This document shows positions 1-5,166 of a stretch of DNA of 6,507 nt, in pieces; position 1 is the first letter of the stretch; each line of letters starts with the position of its first letter. Location: assembly GCA_041629655.1 (NCBI GenBank), contig JBFKMV010000226.1, forward strand, positions 1 to 6,507, read 5' to 3'. Position numbers and translations under genes: made by a program. Origin of the DNA: JBFKMV01 sp041629655. Its GTDB lineage: Bacteria > Acidobacteriota > Polarisedimenticolia > Polarisedimenticolales > Polarisedimenticolaceae. The notes beneath the pieces are model-generated. The model saw only the letters and a program-made list of their open reading frames with translations, did no database searches and was not told the DNA's origin.

Positions 1-1
1 G

Positions 2-424
2 CCGGAGGGGACGTTGCGCCTCGCCGGGCGGATCGTGATCGACCCCGCGACGCTCGAGACCGGAAACCGCAAGCGCGACCGCAAGATGTACCGCGAGAGT
101 CTCGCGGTGGAACAGCACCCCACGATCGAGTTCCGGCCGGCTTCGCTCGGGGCGGCGGGCCCCGAGTGCCCCGCCGCGGCCGCCAGCTGTCACGCGCTGC
201 GCGGAGATCTGACGATCCGCGGGGTCACGCGGCCGGTCGAGATCGCGGTCGAGCTGCGGAGCGCCGGGGCGCGCTGGCTCGTCGACGGCTCCGTCGAGCT
301 GGGCTGGAGCGAGTTCGGCGTTCCCGATCCCTCGTTCCTGTTCGTGCGGGTCAAGCGCACGGTGCAGGTGACGTTCCACGTCGAGCTGCTCCCCGCAGAG
401 TCCGCGACCGCCGTCGCACCGTGA
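2..424 (+). CDS. YceI-like domain protein, 3' part (5' end outside window)
   Basis: The frame is open from the first complete codon at base 2 to the TGA at 422-424, giving 140 residues. It reads as the C-terminal two thirds or so of a YceI-like protein. These have a lipocalin-like beta-barrel that binds long hydrophobic chains such as polyisoprenoids and is often periplasmic. Visible family features are GRIVIDPATLETGNRKRD near the start (in YceI proteins this region ends in RD), then HPTIEF, then GDLTIRGVTRPVEI, and a closing stretch DPSFLFVRVKRTVQVTF. The TTG at 14 is not a credible start because the reading frame and the domain both continue upstream, so the N-terminal strands and any signal peptide lie outside the window. 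The gene ends 52 bp before rsmI on the same strand, but rsmI has its own candidate promoter. Family assignment is fairly secure; the ligand and location are unknown. Confidence 0.82.
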   Translation, partial: PEGTLRLAGRIVIDPATLETGNRKRDRKMYRESLAVEQHPTIEFRPASLGAAGPECPAAAASCHALRGDLTIRGVTRPVEIAVELRSAGARWLVDGSVELGWSEFGVPDPSFLFVRVKRTVQVTFHVELLPAESATAVAP

Positions 425-459
425 CGGGCCCGCGTCCTGCTCGTGCGGCCGTCGACGCG

Positions 460-468
460 TGCTATGCT
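460..468 (+). promoter_or_regulatory. Candidate extended -10 promoter of rsmI
   Basis: TGCTATGCT is an extended -10 element: TG, one base, then TATGCT at 463-468 (4 of 6 matches to TATAAT). No good -35 is visible 16-18 bp upstream. The hexamer ends 8 nt before the rsmI ATG at 477, so transcription would start within about 2 nt of the ATG. Assignment is from sequence match only. Confidence 0.5.
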
Positions 469-476
469 CCCGCGCG

Positions 477-1325
477 ATGCCGGGCACGCTGTACGTCGTC
501 GCCACGCCGATCGGCAACCTCGACGACCTCGCCCCGCGGGCGCGGCGCGTGCTTTCCGAGGTGGCGCTGATCGCCTGCGAGGACACGCGCCACACCGCCA
601 AGCTGCTGGCCCGCTTCGGCATCGACAACCGCATGCTGTCGTGCCACAAGTTCAACGAGCGCGAGCGGCTCGAGCCGATCCTGACCGCGCTCCGCGCCGG
701 GCACGACGTCGCGCTGGTCTCCGACGGCGGGACCCCGGGGGTCTCGGACCCCGGCGCCCTGCTGGTCGGCGCGGTGCACGACGCCGGGCTGCGCGTGTCG
801 CCGATCCCGGGTCCGTCCGCGGTCGTGGCGGTCCTCGCCGTGGCGGGGTTCGAGGGCACGCGGTTCGTGTTCGAGGGCTTCCTCCCGCACCGCGCCGGCG
901 AGCGGCGGCGCCGGCTGCGCGAGCTGCGCGACGAGACGCGAACGATCGTGGCGTTCGAGACGCCGCACCGCATCGCCGCGGCGTTGCGGGACATCGGCGA
1001 CGTGTTCGGCCGCGAGCGCGCGCTGGCGCTGGGACGCGAGCTGACCAAGCAGCACGAGACCGTGCTCCGCGGCACCGCGACGGAAGTCGCGAGCGCGCTG
1101 ACCCGGCAGCCGCTGCGCGGCGAGATCGTGCTGGCGATCGCCGGCGCCACGGGGCGTCCCACGCCGACCGAGGACGACCGGGCCGTCGAGCGCGTCCGCG
1201 CTGCGTGGAGTGCCGCGCTGGCCGAGGCCGGGGGCGACCGGCGCGAGGCGCTGCGGCGCGCCGCGCGCGCGCTGGGGCTGAAGCGCGCCGAGCTTCGGCG
1301 CTACCTGGACGAGCTGGGCGAGTAG
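477..1325 (+). CDS. rsmI: 16S rRNA (cytidine-1402-2'-O)-methyltransferase RsmI
   Basis: This 282-residue protein is a SAM-dependent tetrapyrrole-methylase-fold enzyme that 2'-O-methylates C1402 in the decoding centre of 16S rRNA. RsmH modifies the same base at N4. Family motifs appear in order: TPIGNLDD (10-17), ACEDTRHT (33-40), SDGGTPGVSDPG (82-93), PIPGPSAVV (109-117), FEGFLPH (132-138), ETPHR (161-165), RELTKQHE (187-194) and GEIVLAI (215-221). An arginine-rich helical C-terminus follows, typical of the family. Length is normal. I chose the ATG at 477 because homologues begin just before the TPIGNL motif. The in-frame GTG at 459 would overlap the -10 element. No Shine-Dalgarno sequence precedes the ATG, so the mRNA may be leaderless. 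The gene is convergent with ricT, with 28 bp between the two stop codons. In Bacillus, rsmI also lies a few genes from ricT (established knowledge). Confidence 0.95.
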   Translation: MPGTLYVVATPIGNLDDLAPRARRVLSEVALIACEDTRHTAKLLARFGIDNRMLSCHKFNERERLEPILTALRAGHDVALVSDGGTPGVSDPGALLVGAVHDAGLRVSPIPGPSAVVAVLAVAGFEGTRFVFEGFLPHRAGERRRRLRELRDETRTIVAFETPHRIAAALRDIGDVFGRERALALGRELTKQHETVLRGTATEVASALTRQPLRGEIVLAIAGATGRPTPTEDDRAVERVRAAWSAALAEAGGDRREALRRAARALGLKRAELRRYLDELGE

Positions 1326-1341
1326 GCCTTCACCGAAGGCC
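1325..1341. terminator. Hairpin between convergent rsmI and ricT
   Basis: GGCCTTC-ACC-GAAGGCC is a perfect 7-bp stem with a 3-nt loop. It begins at the last base of the rsmI stop codon and lies 12 bp beyond the ricT stop on the other strand. The position suits a bidirectional terminator. Neither strand has a following run of T, so classical intrinsic termination is doubtful. Confidence 0.35.
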
Positions 1342-1353
1342 GGCGCGGCTGGT

Positions 1354-2049
1354 TCACCCGCCGCCGGCGCCGCAGGCCCGCGCCGCGGGTCGCTGCCCGC
1401 CTCCTTTGGCCTTCGGCTGGTACTCGTACTTGAGACAGCACATCAGGCGCCCGCACATCCCGGAGATCTTGGACGGGTTGAGCGACAGGCCCTGCTCCTT
1501 GGCCATCTTCATCGAGACCGGCTCGAACTTGCGCAGGAACGTCGAGCAGCACAGCGAGCGCCCGCACGGCCCGCAACCGCCGTGCATGCCCGCGTCGTCG
1601 CGGGCGCCGACCTGCCGCAGCTCGATCCGGGTGCGGAACTTGCCCGCCAGGTCGCGCACGAGCCCCCGGAAATCCACCCGGCGCTCGGCGGTGAAGTAGA
1701 AGATCGTCTTCTTGCCGTCGAGCTGCCGCTCGACCTGGCCCAGCCGCATCTCGAGCCGACGCTCGGCGATCTTGCCCAGGCAATACTCGCGCGCCGCCCG
1801 CTCGTGCGCGACCTTGTGCGCAAACGCCTCCTCGTCGTCGCGCGTGGCCAGGCGCAGCACCCGAGGCAAACGCGCTCCGGTCTTCTCGTCGTAGAACGGG
1901 TTGTCGAGCACCGCCTGGGTCACCGTGCCGAAGGCCGGCCCGCGGTCGGTGTCGACGACACAGTTGTCACCGACGTCGAGCTGGTGGCTGCCGGCCGTAC
2001 AGGCCTGCGACCGCGCCGCGTCGGGGAATCGAATATGAACGACTTGCAT
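1354..2049 (-). CDS. ricT: RicT/YaaT-like PSP1 domain protein, shortened C-terminus
   Basis: This 231-residue protein belongs to the PSP1/RicT (YaaT) family. In Bacillus subtilis, RicT acts with RicA and RicF in a complex carrying Fe-S clusters that affects RNA maturation, sporulation and competence. The role outside Firmicutes is unclear, and no ricA or ricF is visible here. Key features are KTIFYFTAERRVDFRGLVRD (113-133 region), a cysteine cluster C159-G-P-C162 with C167-C168, and a second cluster GMCGRLMCCLKYE (197-209; C199, C204, C205). Both clusters are intact, so metal binding is plausible. The protein stops about 22 residues after the second cluster in a Gly/Ala-rich tail. Family members usually run on with a further beta-rich segment (B. 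subtilis protein about 275 residues), so the C-terminus looks lost or degenerate. The ATG at 2047-2049 has AGGGA five bases upstream. It is divergent from smpB. Confidence 0.88.
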   Translation of the reverse strand: MQVVHIRFPDAARSQACTAGSHQLDVGDNCVVDTDRGPAFGTVTQAVLDNPFYDEKTGARLPRVLRLATRDDEEAFAHKVAHERAAREYCLGKIAERRLEMRLGQVERQLDGKKTIFYFTAERRVDFRGLVRDLAGKFRTRIELRQVGARDDAGMHGGCGPCGRSLCCSTFLRKFEPVSMKMAKEQGLSLNPSKISGMCGRLMCCLKYEYQPKAKGGGQRPAARACGAGGG

Positions 2050-2105
2050 CGTGGTCCCTACCGTTGTCCGCGCCGCGGTTCCCCGCTTGGGCCCGCGACG
2101 GCGGC

Positions 2106-2111
2106 ATTCTA
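2106..2111 (-). promoter_or_regulatory. Candidate -10 element of ricT
   Basis: Read on the minus strand this is TAGAAT (5 of 6 matches to TATAAT), immediately preceded by TG, with the ricT ATG 56 bp downstream. No convincing -35 is visible. Its upstream region overlaps the smpB -10 at 2122-2127, so the two divergent promoters are interleaved. Confidence 0.35.
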
Positions 2112-2118
2112 CACCGCT

Positions 2119-2127
2119 TGTTATACT
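2119..2127 (+). promoter_or_regulatory. Candidate extended -10 promoter of smpB
   Basis: TG-T-TATACT is an extended -10 with 5 of 6 matches to TATAAT, the best -10 in the window. The -35 position (about 2099-2104) is GC-rich and does not match. The predicted start near 2134 gives a leader of about 38 nt before the smpB TTG at 2172. It lies inside any coding region that would start at 2064, which argues against that start. Confidence 0.6.
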
Positions 2128-2171
2128 CGACGGATCGGACGGGTGCGCGATCCCGGAAAAGAGAAACGGGC

Positions 2172-2657
2172 TTGGCCAGAAAGAAAAACAAACGCGGGGC
2201 CGCTGATCCCACCCTGGCCGTCAATCGCGCCGCCTCGCACAACTACCACCTGCTCCAGCGGTTCGAGGCCGGCATCGCGTTGACCGGCACCGAGGTCAAG
2301 TCGGCGCGGGAGGGGCGGGTCAACCTCAAGGAGGCCTACGCCCGGGTCCGCGACGGCGAGGTCTACCTGCACGGCGCCCACATCAGCCCGTATACGCACG
2401 GCAACCGCGAGAACCACGAGCCGCTGCGCGTCCGCAAGCTGTTGCTGCACGCCCGCGAGATCCGCAAGCTGGCCCGTGAGACCGATTCGGGCGGCGTGAC
2501 GATCGTACCGACTCGGATGTACCTCAAGCGGGGTCGGATCAAGGTCGAGCTGGTGCTGGCACGGGGCAAGCGGCAGCACGACAAGCGGGAAGACAAGCGC
2601 AAGCGCGAGGCCGAGCGCGAGATGGCGCGGGCCCGGGGCGTGCGGGCGGCGCGCTGA
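2172..2657 (+). CDS. smpB: SsrA-binding protein SmpB
   Basis: SmpB binds tmRNA (SsrA) and delivers it with EF-Tu to stalled ribosomes for trans-translation. The 161-residue product matches the family length. Visible family motifs are NRAASHNY (18-25), EAGIALTGTEVKSAREG (32-48), HISPYTHGN (70-78), LRVRKLLLHAREIRKL (85-100), VPTRMYLKRGRIKVEL (112-127) and GKRQHDKRE (132-140). A basic helical tail of the kind that enters the decoding centre follows. I chose the TTG at 2172 because it gives the usual short basic N-terminus, has GGAAAAGAG nearby upstream, and lies downstream of the extended -10. A longer in-frame start at 2064 would contain that promoter. The stop is 13 bp from the stop of the convergent gene at 2671. 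No ssrA gene is visible in the window. Confidence 0.95.
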   Translation: MARKKNKRGAADPTLAVNRAASHNYHLLQRFEAGIALTGTEVKSAREGRVNLKEAYARVRDGEVYLHGAHISPYTHGNRENHEPLRVRKLLLHAREIRKLARETDSGGVTIVPTRMYLKRGRIKVELVLARGKRQHDKREDKRKREAEREMARARGVRAAR

Positions 2658-2670
2658 GCACGACCCGGCG

Positions 2671-3339
2671 CTAGCCCGCGGCCTCGATGTCCGGCGCGGC
2701 CTTGCGGATCAGCTGCTTGATCTCGGAGTTGGTGCCGGACGCCTCGGCCTGGCATACGATCGCCGCCTCGGCGTTCTCGGTCACCGGGATCTCGAACTCC
2801 GCCGTGACGCGGCCCTCGGCGTCGGTCTCGCCGGCGAACAACTCGCGCGGGCGCTGCTGTGTCGAGATCAGCTTGACCACGACGTGGGCGCCGGGAACGG
2901 GGTTCTCGTTCGCCGCATCGAGCACCCGGAACGCGATCGAGGGCCGCTGCCCCGCGACCAGCACCTGGTGCCGCTCCATCTCCAGGCGGATCTGCCCGAC
3001 CCCGGCCTGCTGGCTCAGGAACTCCAGCACGACCGCGTCGAGACTGCGATTGGTGATGATGTTGTAGCCGAACGGCTTGGGACCCTCGGGGTCGTACTTG
3101 CCGCTGGTGATGTCCCGGATCACGGACTGGTGCTGGGTCTCCATCCGCCGCAACACCTCGTCCTCCGAGTACTCCGCGGACCGGGCCAGCTCGTCGTAGG
3201 GGGTCTTCAACGAGTCGACGATCTCACCGCCGCTGTAGACCAGGCTCTCGACGACGGGGTTGGCGCGGCCCTTGTCCTCGGTCTGGACGTGGAACACGCG
3301 CCCTTCGTACTCGACGTCGGTGTTGAAGCCGGTGATCAT
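2671..3339 (-). CDS. Conserved protein of unknown function, C-terminal beta-sandwich-like
   Basis: The 222-residue product opens with MITGFNTDVEYEGRVFHVQT and continues EDKGRANPVVESLVYSGG. From memory this resembles the start of an uncharacterised bacterial family, but I cannot name the domain. Residues 50-85 are charged and probably helical. Residues about 117-205 alternate hydrophobic and polar residues, with VPGAHVVVKL, AGETDAEGRVTAEFEIP and ending AAIVCQAEA. This resembles transthyretin-like or carboxypeptidase-regulatory beta-sandwich repeats. There is no signal peptide or membrane segment, so it is probably cytosolic. I prefer the ATG at 3337-3339 because the recognisable N-terminus begins there. 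In-frame ATG at 3373-3375 and GTG at 3391-3393 are possible and would add 12 or 18 residues. A promoter-like TTGACA/TAAGTT pair lies upstream. No function is claimed. Confidence 0.8.
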   Translation of the reverse strand: MITGFNTDVEYEGRVFHVQTEDKGRANPVVESLVYSGGEIVDSLKTPYDELARSAEYSEDEVLRRMETQHQSVIRDITSGKYDPEGPKPFGYNIITNRSLDAVVLEFLSQQAGVGQIRLEMERHQVLVAGQRPSIAFRVLDAANENPVPGAHVVVKLISTQQRPRELFAGETDAEGRVTAEFEIPVTENAEAAIVCQAEASGTNSEIKQLIRKAAPDIEAAG

Positions 3340-3413
3340 GCTGCCCGTCCCGGCCCGGCGGCACACGCCGGGCATGGCGCGACCGTCCACCACGGAGCGG
3401 CCGCGTCCTGTCT

Positions 3414-3443
3414 AACTTAGGGAGCGGCGCGCGGAGGTGTCAA
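3414..3443 (-). promoter_or_regulatory. Candidate sigma70 promoter overlapping the agmatinase stop codon
   Basis: On the minus strand a perfect TTGACA (3438-3443) is followed after 18 bp by TAAGTT (3414-3419), which keeps the key T1, A2 and T6 of a -10. The TGA stop of the agmatinase-family gene (3440-3442) lies inside the TTGACA. It could drive the 222-residue gene independently of the upstream enzyme gene. The -10 is a weak match. Confidence 0.4.
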
Positions 3444-4351
3444 CAAACGGCGGGATTCCGCCGATCCAGCCCCCGGGCGCGCAGCCCGATCAGCTTGTGG
3501 ACCAGCCGGGCCACGGTGAAATCGGCGTGGTGGAGCCCCGGGGCGGGGGCCAGCTCGACGACGTCGCAGGCCACGACCGCGGCGCGGTCGAACAGGCCGT
3601 CCAGCAGCTCCAGCGTCGACCACCAGCTCCCGCCGCCGGGCTCCGGGGTTCCGGTCGCCGGCACGACCGCGGGATCGAGGTAGTCGACGTCGACGGTCAG
3701 GTAGACCGGCCGGCCGTCCAGCCCGGCCAGGGCGCGGTCGATCCAGCCGGGCTGCCGCTGCTCCCAGCCGTGCACGATCTCGTAGCCGGGAATGCCGGCC
3801 GCGATCCGCTCGGCCTCCTCCCGGCAGTAGCTGCGAATCCCGACCGCGCGCACCGGGGCATGCTCGAGGCTGCGCGCCATGGCGCAGGCGTGGCTCCAGC
3901 GGTTGCCCTCGTACGACTCCCTGAGGTCCGCGTGGGCGTCGAGCTGGAACACGGTCAGGCCCGGGTGGCGCGCCGCGGCCGCAGCGACCGGCCCGGGGGT
4001 GAGCGAGTGCTCGCCTCCGAGCGTGACCACCCACTTGCCGGCGTCCATCAGCTCGCCGACCCGGGCGCCGATGGCCCGGACGGTGTGTTCCAGGGATGCC
4101 CGGCCGGAAACCTCGAGCGCCGGCGCGGTCCAGATTCCCGCTCGGTAGGGCTCGAGCCCGAGCTGCTCGTCGTACAGCTCGACCTGGGTCGAAGCCTCGA
4201 GGATCGCGCGCGGACCCCGACCCGCCCCGGTGCCGTAGGAAACGCTGGCCTCCAACGGGACGGGCAGCACGGCGACGGCGGCCCGTTCGAACGGGGTGTC
4301 GGCGCCGTCACCCAAAAAACAAGGCAGTCCCGACGACCTTGCGTCTTCCAT
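3440..4351 (-). CDS. speB: Agmatinase/ureohydrolase family enzyme
   Basis: This 303-residue binuclear manganese ureohydrolase most likely hydrolyses agmatine to putrescine and urea. The fold is shared with arginase, guanidinobutyrase and related amidinohydrolases, so the substrate is not certain. All metal ligands are visible: H115 in GGEHS, D138, H140 and D142 in DAHAD, and D221 and D223 in VDVDYLDPA. GTPEPGG (234-240) supplies the expected active-site Glu (E237). WSHACAMAR (152-160) and DVVELAP (263-269) are also family-typical. Length is normal for agmatinases. The ATG at 4349-4351 has no Shine-Dalgarno sequence but lies 6 nt after a -10 element, suggesting a leaderless mRNA. The next gene downstream (3339) is 100 bp away with its own candidate promoter. 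No arginine decarboxylase gene is in the window, so the polyamine pathway cannot be confirmed from context. Confidence 0.88.
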   Translation of the reverse strand: MEDARSSGLPCFLGDGADTPFERAAVAVLPVPLEASVSYGTGAGRGPRAILEASTQVELYDEQLGLEPYRAGIWTAPALEVSGRASLEHTVRAIGARVGELMDAGKWVVTLGGEHSLTPGPVAAAAARHPGLTVFQLDAHADLRESYEGNRWSHACAMARSLEHAPVRAVGIRSYCREEAERIAAGIPGYEIVHGWEQRQPGWIDRALAGLDGRPVYLTVDVDYLDPAVVPATGTPEPGGGSWWSTLELLDGLFDRAAVVACDVVELAPAPGLHHADFTVARLVHKLIGLRARGLDRRNPAVC

Positions 4352-4357
4352 CGGCCG

Positions 4358-4366
4358 ATCTTAGCA
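4358..4366 (-). promoter_or_regulatory. Candidate extended -10 promoter of the agmatinase gene
   Basis: On the minus strand this reads TGCTAAGAT: TG, one base, then TAAGAT (4 of 6 matches). Six bases separate the hexamer from the ATG at 4351, which puts the predicted transcription start on the A of the ATG. No strong -35 is seen; TTCTTG lies 18 bp upstream. Confidence 0.45.
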
Positions 4367-4574
4367 CCGCGATGCGCGCGCCAAGAACGGGTGGGGACTG
4401 AAGCCGCCTCCTCGAAAGAACTTCAGCCACCACCCGGCGGTACCCTGCCGCCGGCGTCGAGGGTCCCGTTCTCGCCACCGCCGGCCGGGAGCCGACGCTC
4501 CCTCCGCGCGACGGAGGAACAGCAAGGCCCGGGCCACCCGCAGACCCGGCTGCGCGGGGCCGCACGGGACGGAA

Positions 4575-4615
4575 ACGTCCGCGCACGGACGATCGCTCCG
4601 TCCGTGCGCGGACGT
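4575..4615 (-). terminator. Strong 17-bp hairpin after the membrane-protein operon
   Basis: 4575-4591 and 4599-4615 are perfectly complementary (17 bp) around a 7-nt loop, starting 17 bp beyond the stop of the 177-residue gene. On the minus strand the stem is followed by TTTCC, counting the final paired T, so the T-tract is short. Position and stability favour a terminator for the operon at 4633-5750. Each arm is itself an inverted repeat (CGTCCG, four bases, CGGACG), so two small hairpins are an alternative fold. Confidence 0.55.
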
Positions 4616-4632
4616 CCTGGGGTTCGCGCGAC

Positions 4633-5166
4633 TCAGGGGGTCGGCGGTGGCGCCGCTCCTCCGGTCATCGGCGGCGGCGGCGGAGCCGCAGCCGGCGGCT
4701 CGACCTTGAATACCGCACCCCCGATCGCCCCGCCGATGGTCGAGAACACCGCCGCGAGCACCAGCGTGATCAGGAAGCCGGCCCCGATCAGCAACGCGGT
4801 TCCGGAGCTGGCGAAGAACTCCTCGACTTCCGGCGGAATCTCGGCGCCCATCTGCCGCGCCTGCTCGAGCTGCTCCATGATCGAGCCGCCCATCAGCATC
4901 TGGAACACGCCGCTGACGATCGTGCCCACGATGGCGTAGAACGGCGCGGCGACCAGGCCGACCATCGCCCCGTTTCCGGGCCGGAACTCGGCACCGACGG
5001 CCCTGCACTCCTTGGAGTACAGGAACGAGGCCAGGAATCCGCCGCCCATCACCAGCGAGCAGCACAGACAGTTCAAAGCTCCCACCAGGGGGATGCCGGC
5101 CAGGAGTCCGAAGACGGCGCCTCCGATCAGGGCCGGCTTGAGCATCGAGGGTGGGCTTCCGTTCAT
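4633..5166 (-). CDS. Multi-pass membrane protein of unknown function, Pro-rich tail
   Basis: The 177-residue product is a small integral membrane protein I cannot assign to a named family. Hydrophobic segments lie at about 11-31, 34-50 (the first two may form a hairpin), 66-92 and 123-153. They are rich in Gly and Ala, with GG/GxxxG-type packing motifs. Cysteines C33, C35 and C36 (CLCC) sit at the turn between the first two segments, and C54 follows; their role is unknown. A charged loop at 96-118 (MEQLEQARQMGAEIPPEVEE) is probably helical. The last 22 residues are almost entirely Pro, Ala and Gly, a disordered tail. The gene is the second in an operon. Its ATG overlaps the TGA of the DUF2085 gene (ATGA, 5163-5166) and is preceded by a very strong ribosome binding site, so it is probably translationally coupled. 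A strong hairpin follows the stop. Confidence 0.85.
   Translation of the reverse strand: MNGSPPSMLKPALIGGAVFGLLAGIPLVGALNCLCCSLVMGGGFLASFLYSKECRAVGAEFRPGNGAMVGLVAAPFYAIVGTIVSGVFQMLMGGSIMEQLEQARQMGAEIPPEVEEFFASSGTALLIGAGFLITLVLAAVFSTIGGAIGGAVFKVEPPAAAPPPPPMTGGAAPPPTP

Larger units (their letters stand above)
4352..4632. other. Non-coding gap rich in inverted repeats
   Basis: No credible gene is found in these 281 bp. It holds a series of inverted repeats. 4389-4403 pairs with 4421-4435 (13 of 15 bases, 17-nt loop; one mismatch becomes G-U in minus-strand RNA). 4439-4446 pairs with 4460-4467 (7 of 8). 4487-4492 pairs with 4497-4502 (6 bp, 4-nt loop). 4501-4506 pairs with 4512-4517 (6 bp). A very strong stem lies at 4575-4615. 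The order on the minus strand is: stop of the 177-residue gene, strong stem, smaller hairpins, then the agmatinase promoter. It could be a terminator plus REP-like element, or a structured RNA. Short GC-rich hairpins arise easily by chance in such DNA. Confidence 0.5.

Noticed and set aside
14..16. TTG at 14 as the start of the YceI-like protein
   Set aside because: The frame is open to the window edge and the first visible residues are already mid-domain, so the true start is upstream.
443..1699. 418-codon plus-strand open frame over rsmI
   Set aside because: It is out of frame with rsmI, almost entirely Arg/Ala, and also runs antisense to ricT.
2064..2171. Longer SmpB with an in-frame start at 2064
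   Set aside because: The extra residues do not resemble SmpB, and the extended -10 TGTTATACT lies within this stretch; the TTG at 2172 gives the normal N-terminus and length.
1582..2283. Plus-strand open frame across ricT and the start of smpB
   Set aside because: It is antisense to the well-supported ricT gene, overlaps smpB out of frame, and has no recognisable domain.
2642..2679. Hairpin terminator between convergent smpB and the 222-residue gene
   Set aside because: GCGGGC and GCCCGC (plus an inner GCGC pair) can pair, but the stem is interrupted, the loop is long and there is no T-run; it is within what GC-rich DNA yields by chance.
2884..3420. Plus-strand open frame opposite the 222-residue gene
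   Set aside because: It mirrors the codon pattern of the minus-strand gene and shows no domain; the minus-strand product has a coherent N-terminus, promoter and predicted fold.
4575..4615. Guanidine-II (mini-ykkC) riboswitch for the ureohydrolase gene
   Set aside because: Two similar adjacent small hairpins upstream of a ureohydrolase gene suggested it, but the tetraloops are CGCA and TGCG rather than ACGR, and the element lies over 220 bp upstream, before the predicted promoter.
3437..4939. 500-codon open frame on the plus strand
   Set aside because: It runs antisense to the agmatinase-family gene and through the hairpin-rich gap; the translation is Arg/Pro/Gly-rich without motifs, as expected for antisense frames in GC-rich DNA.
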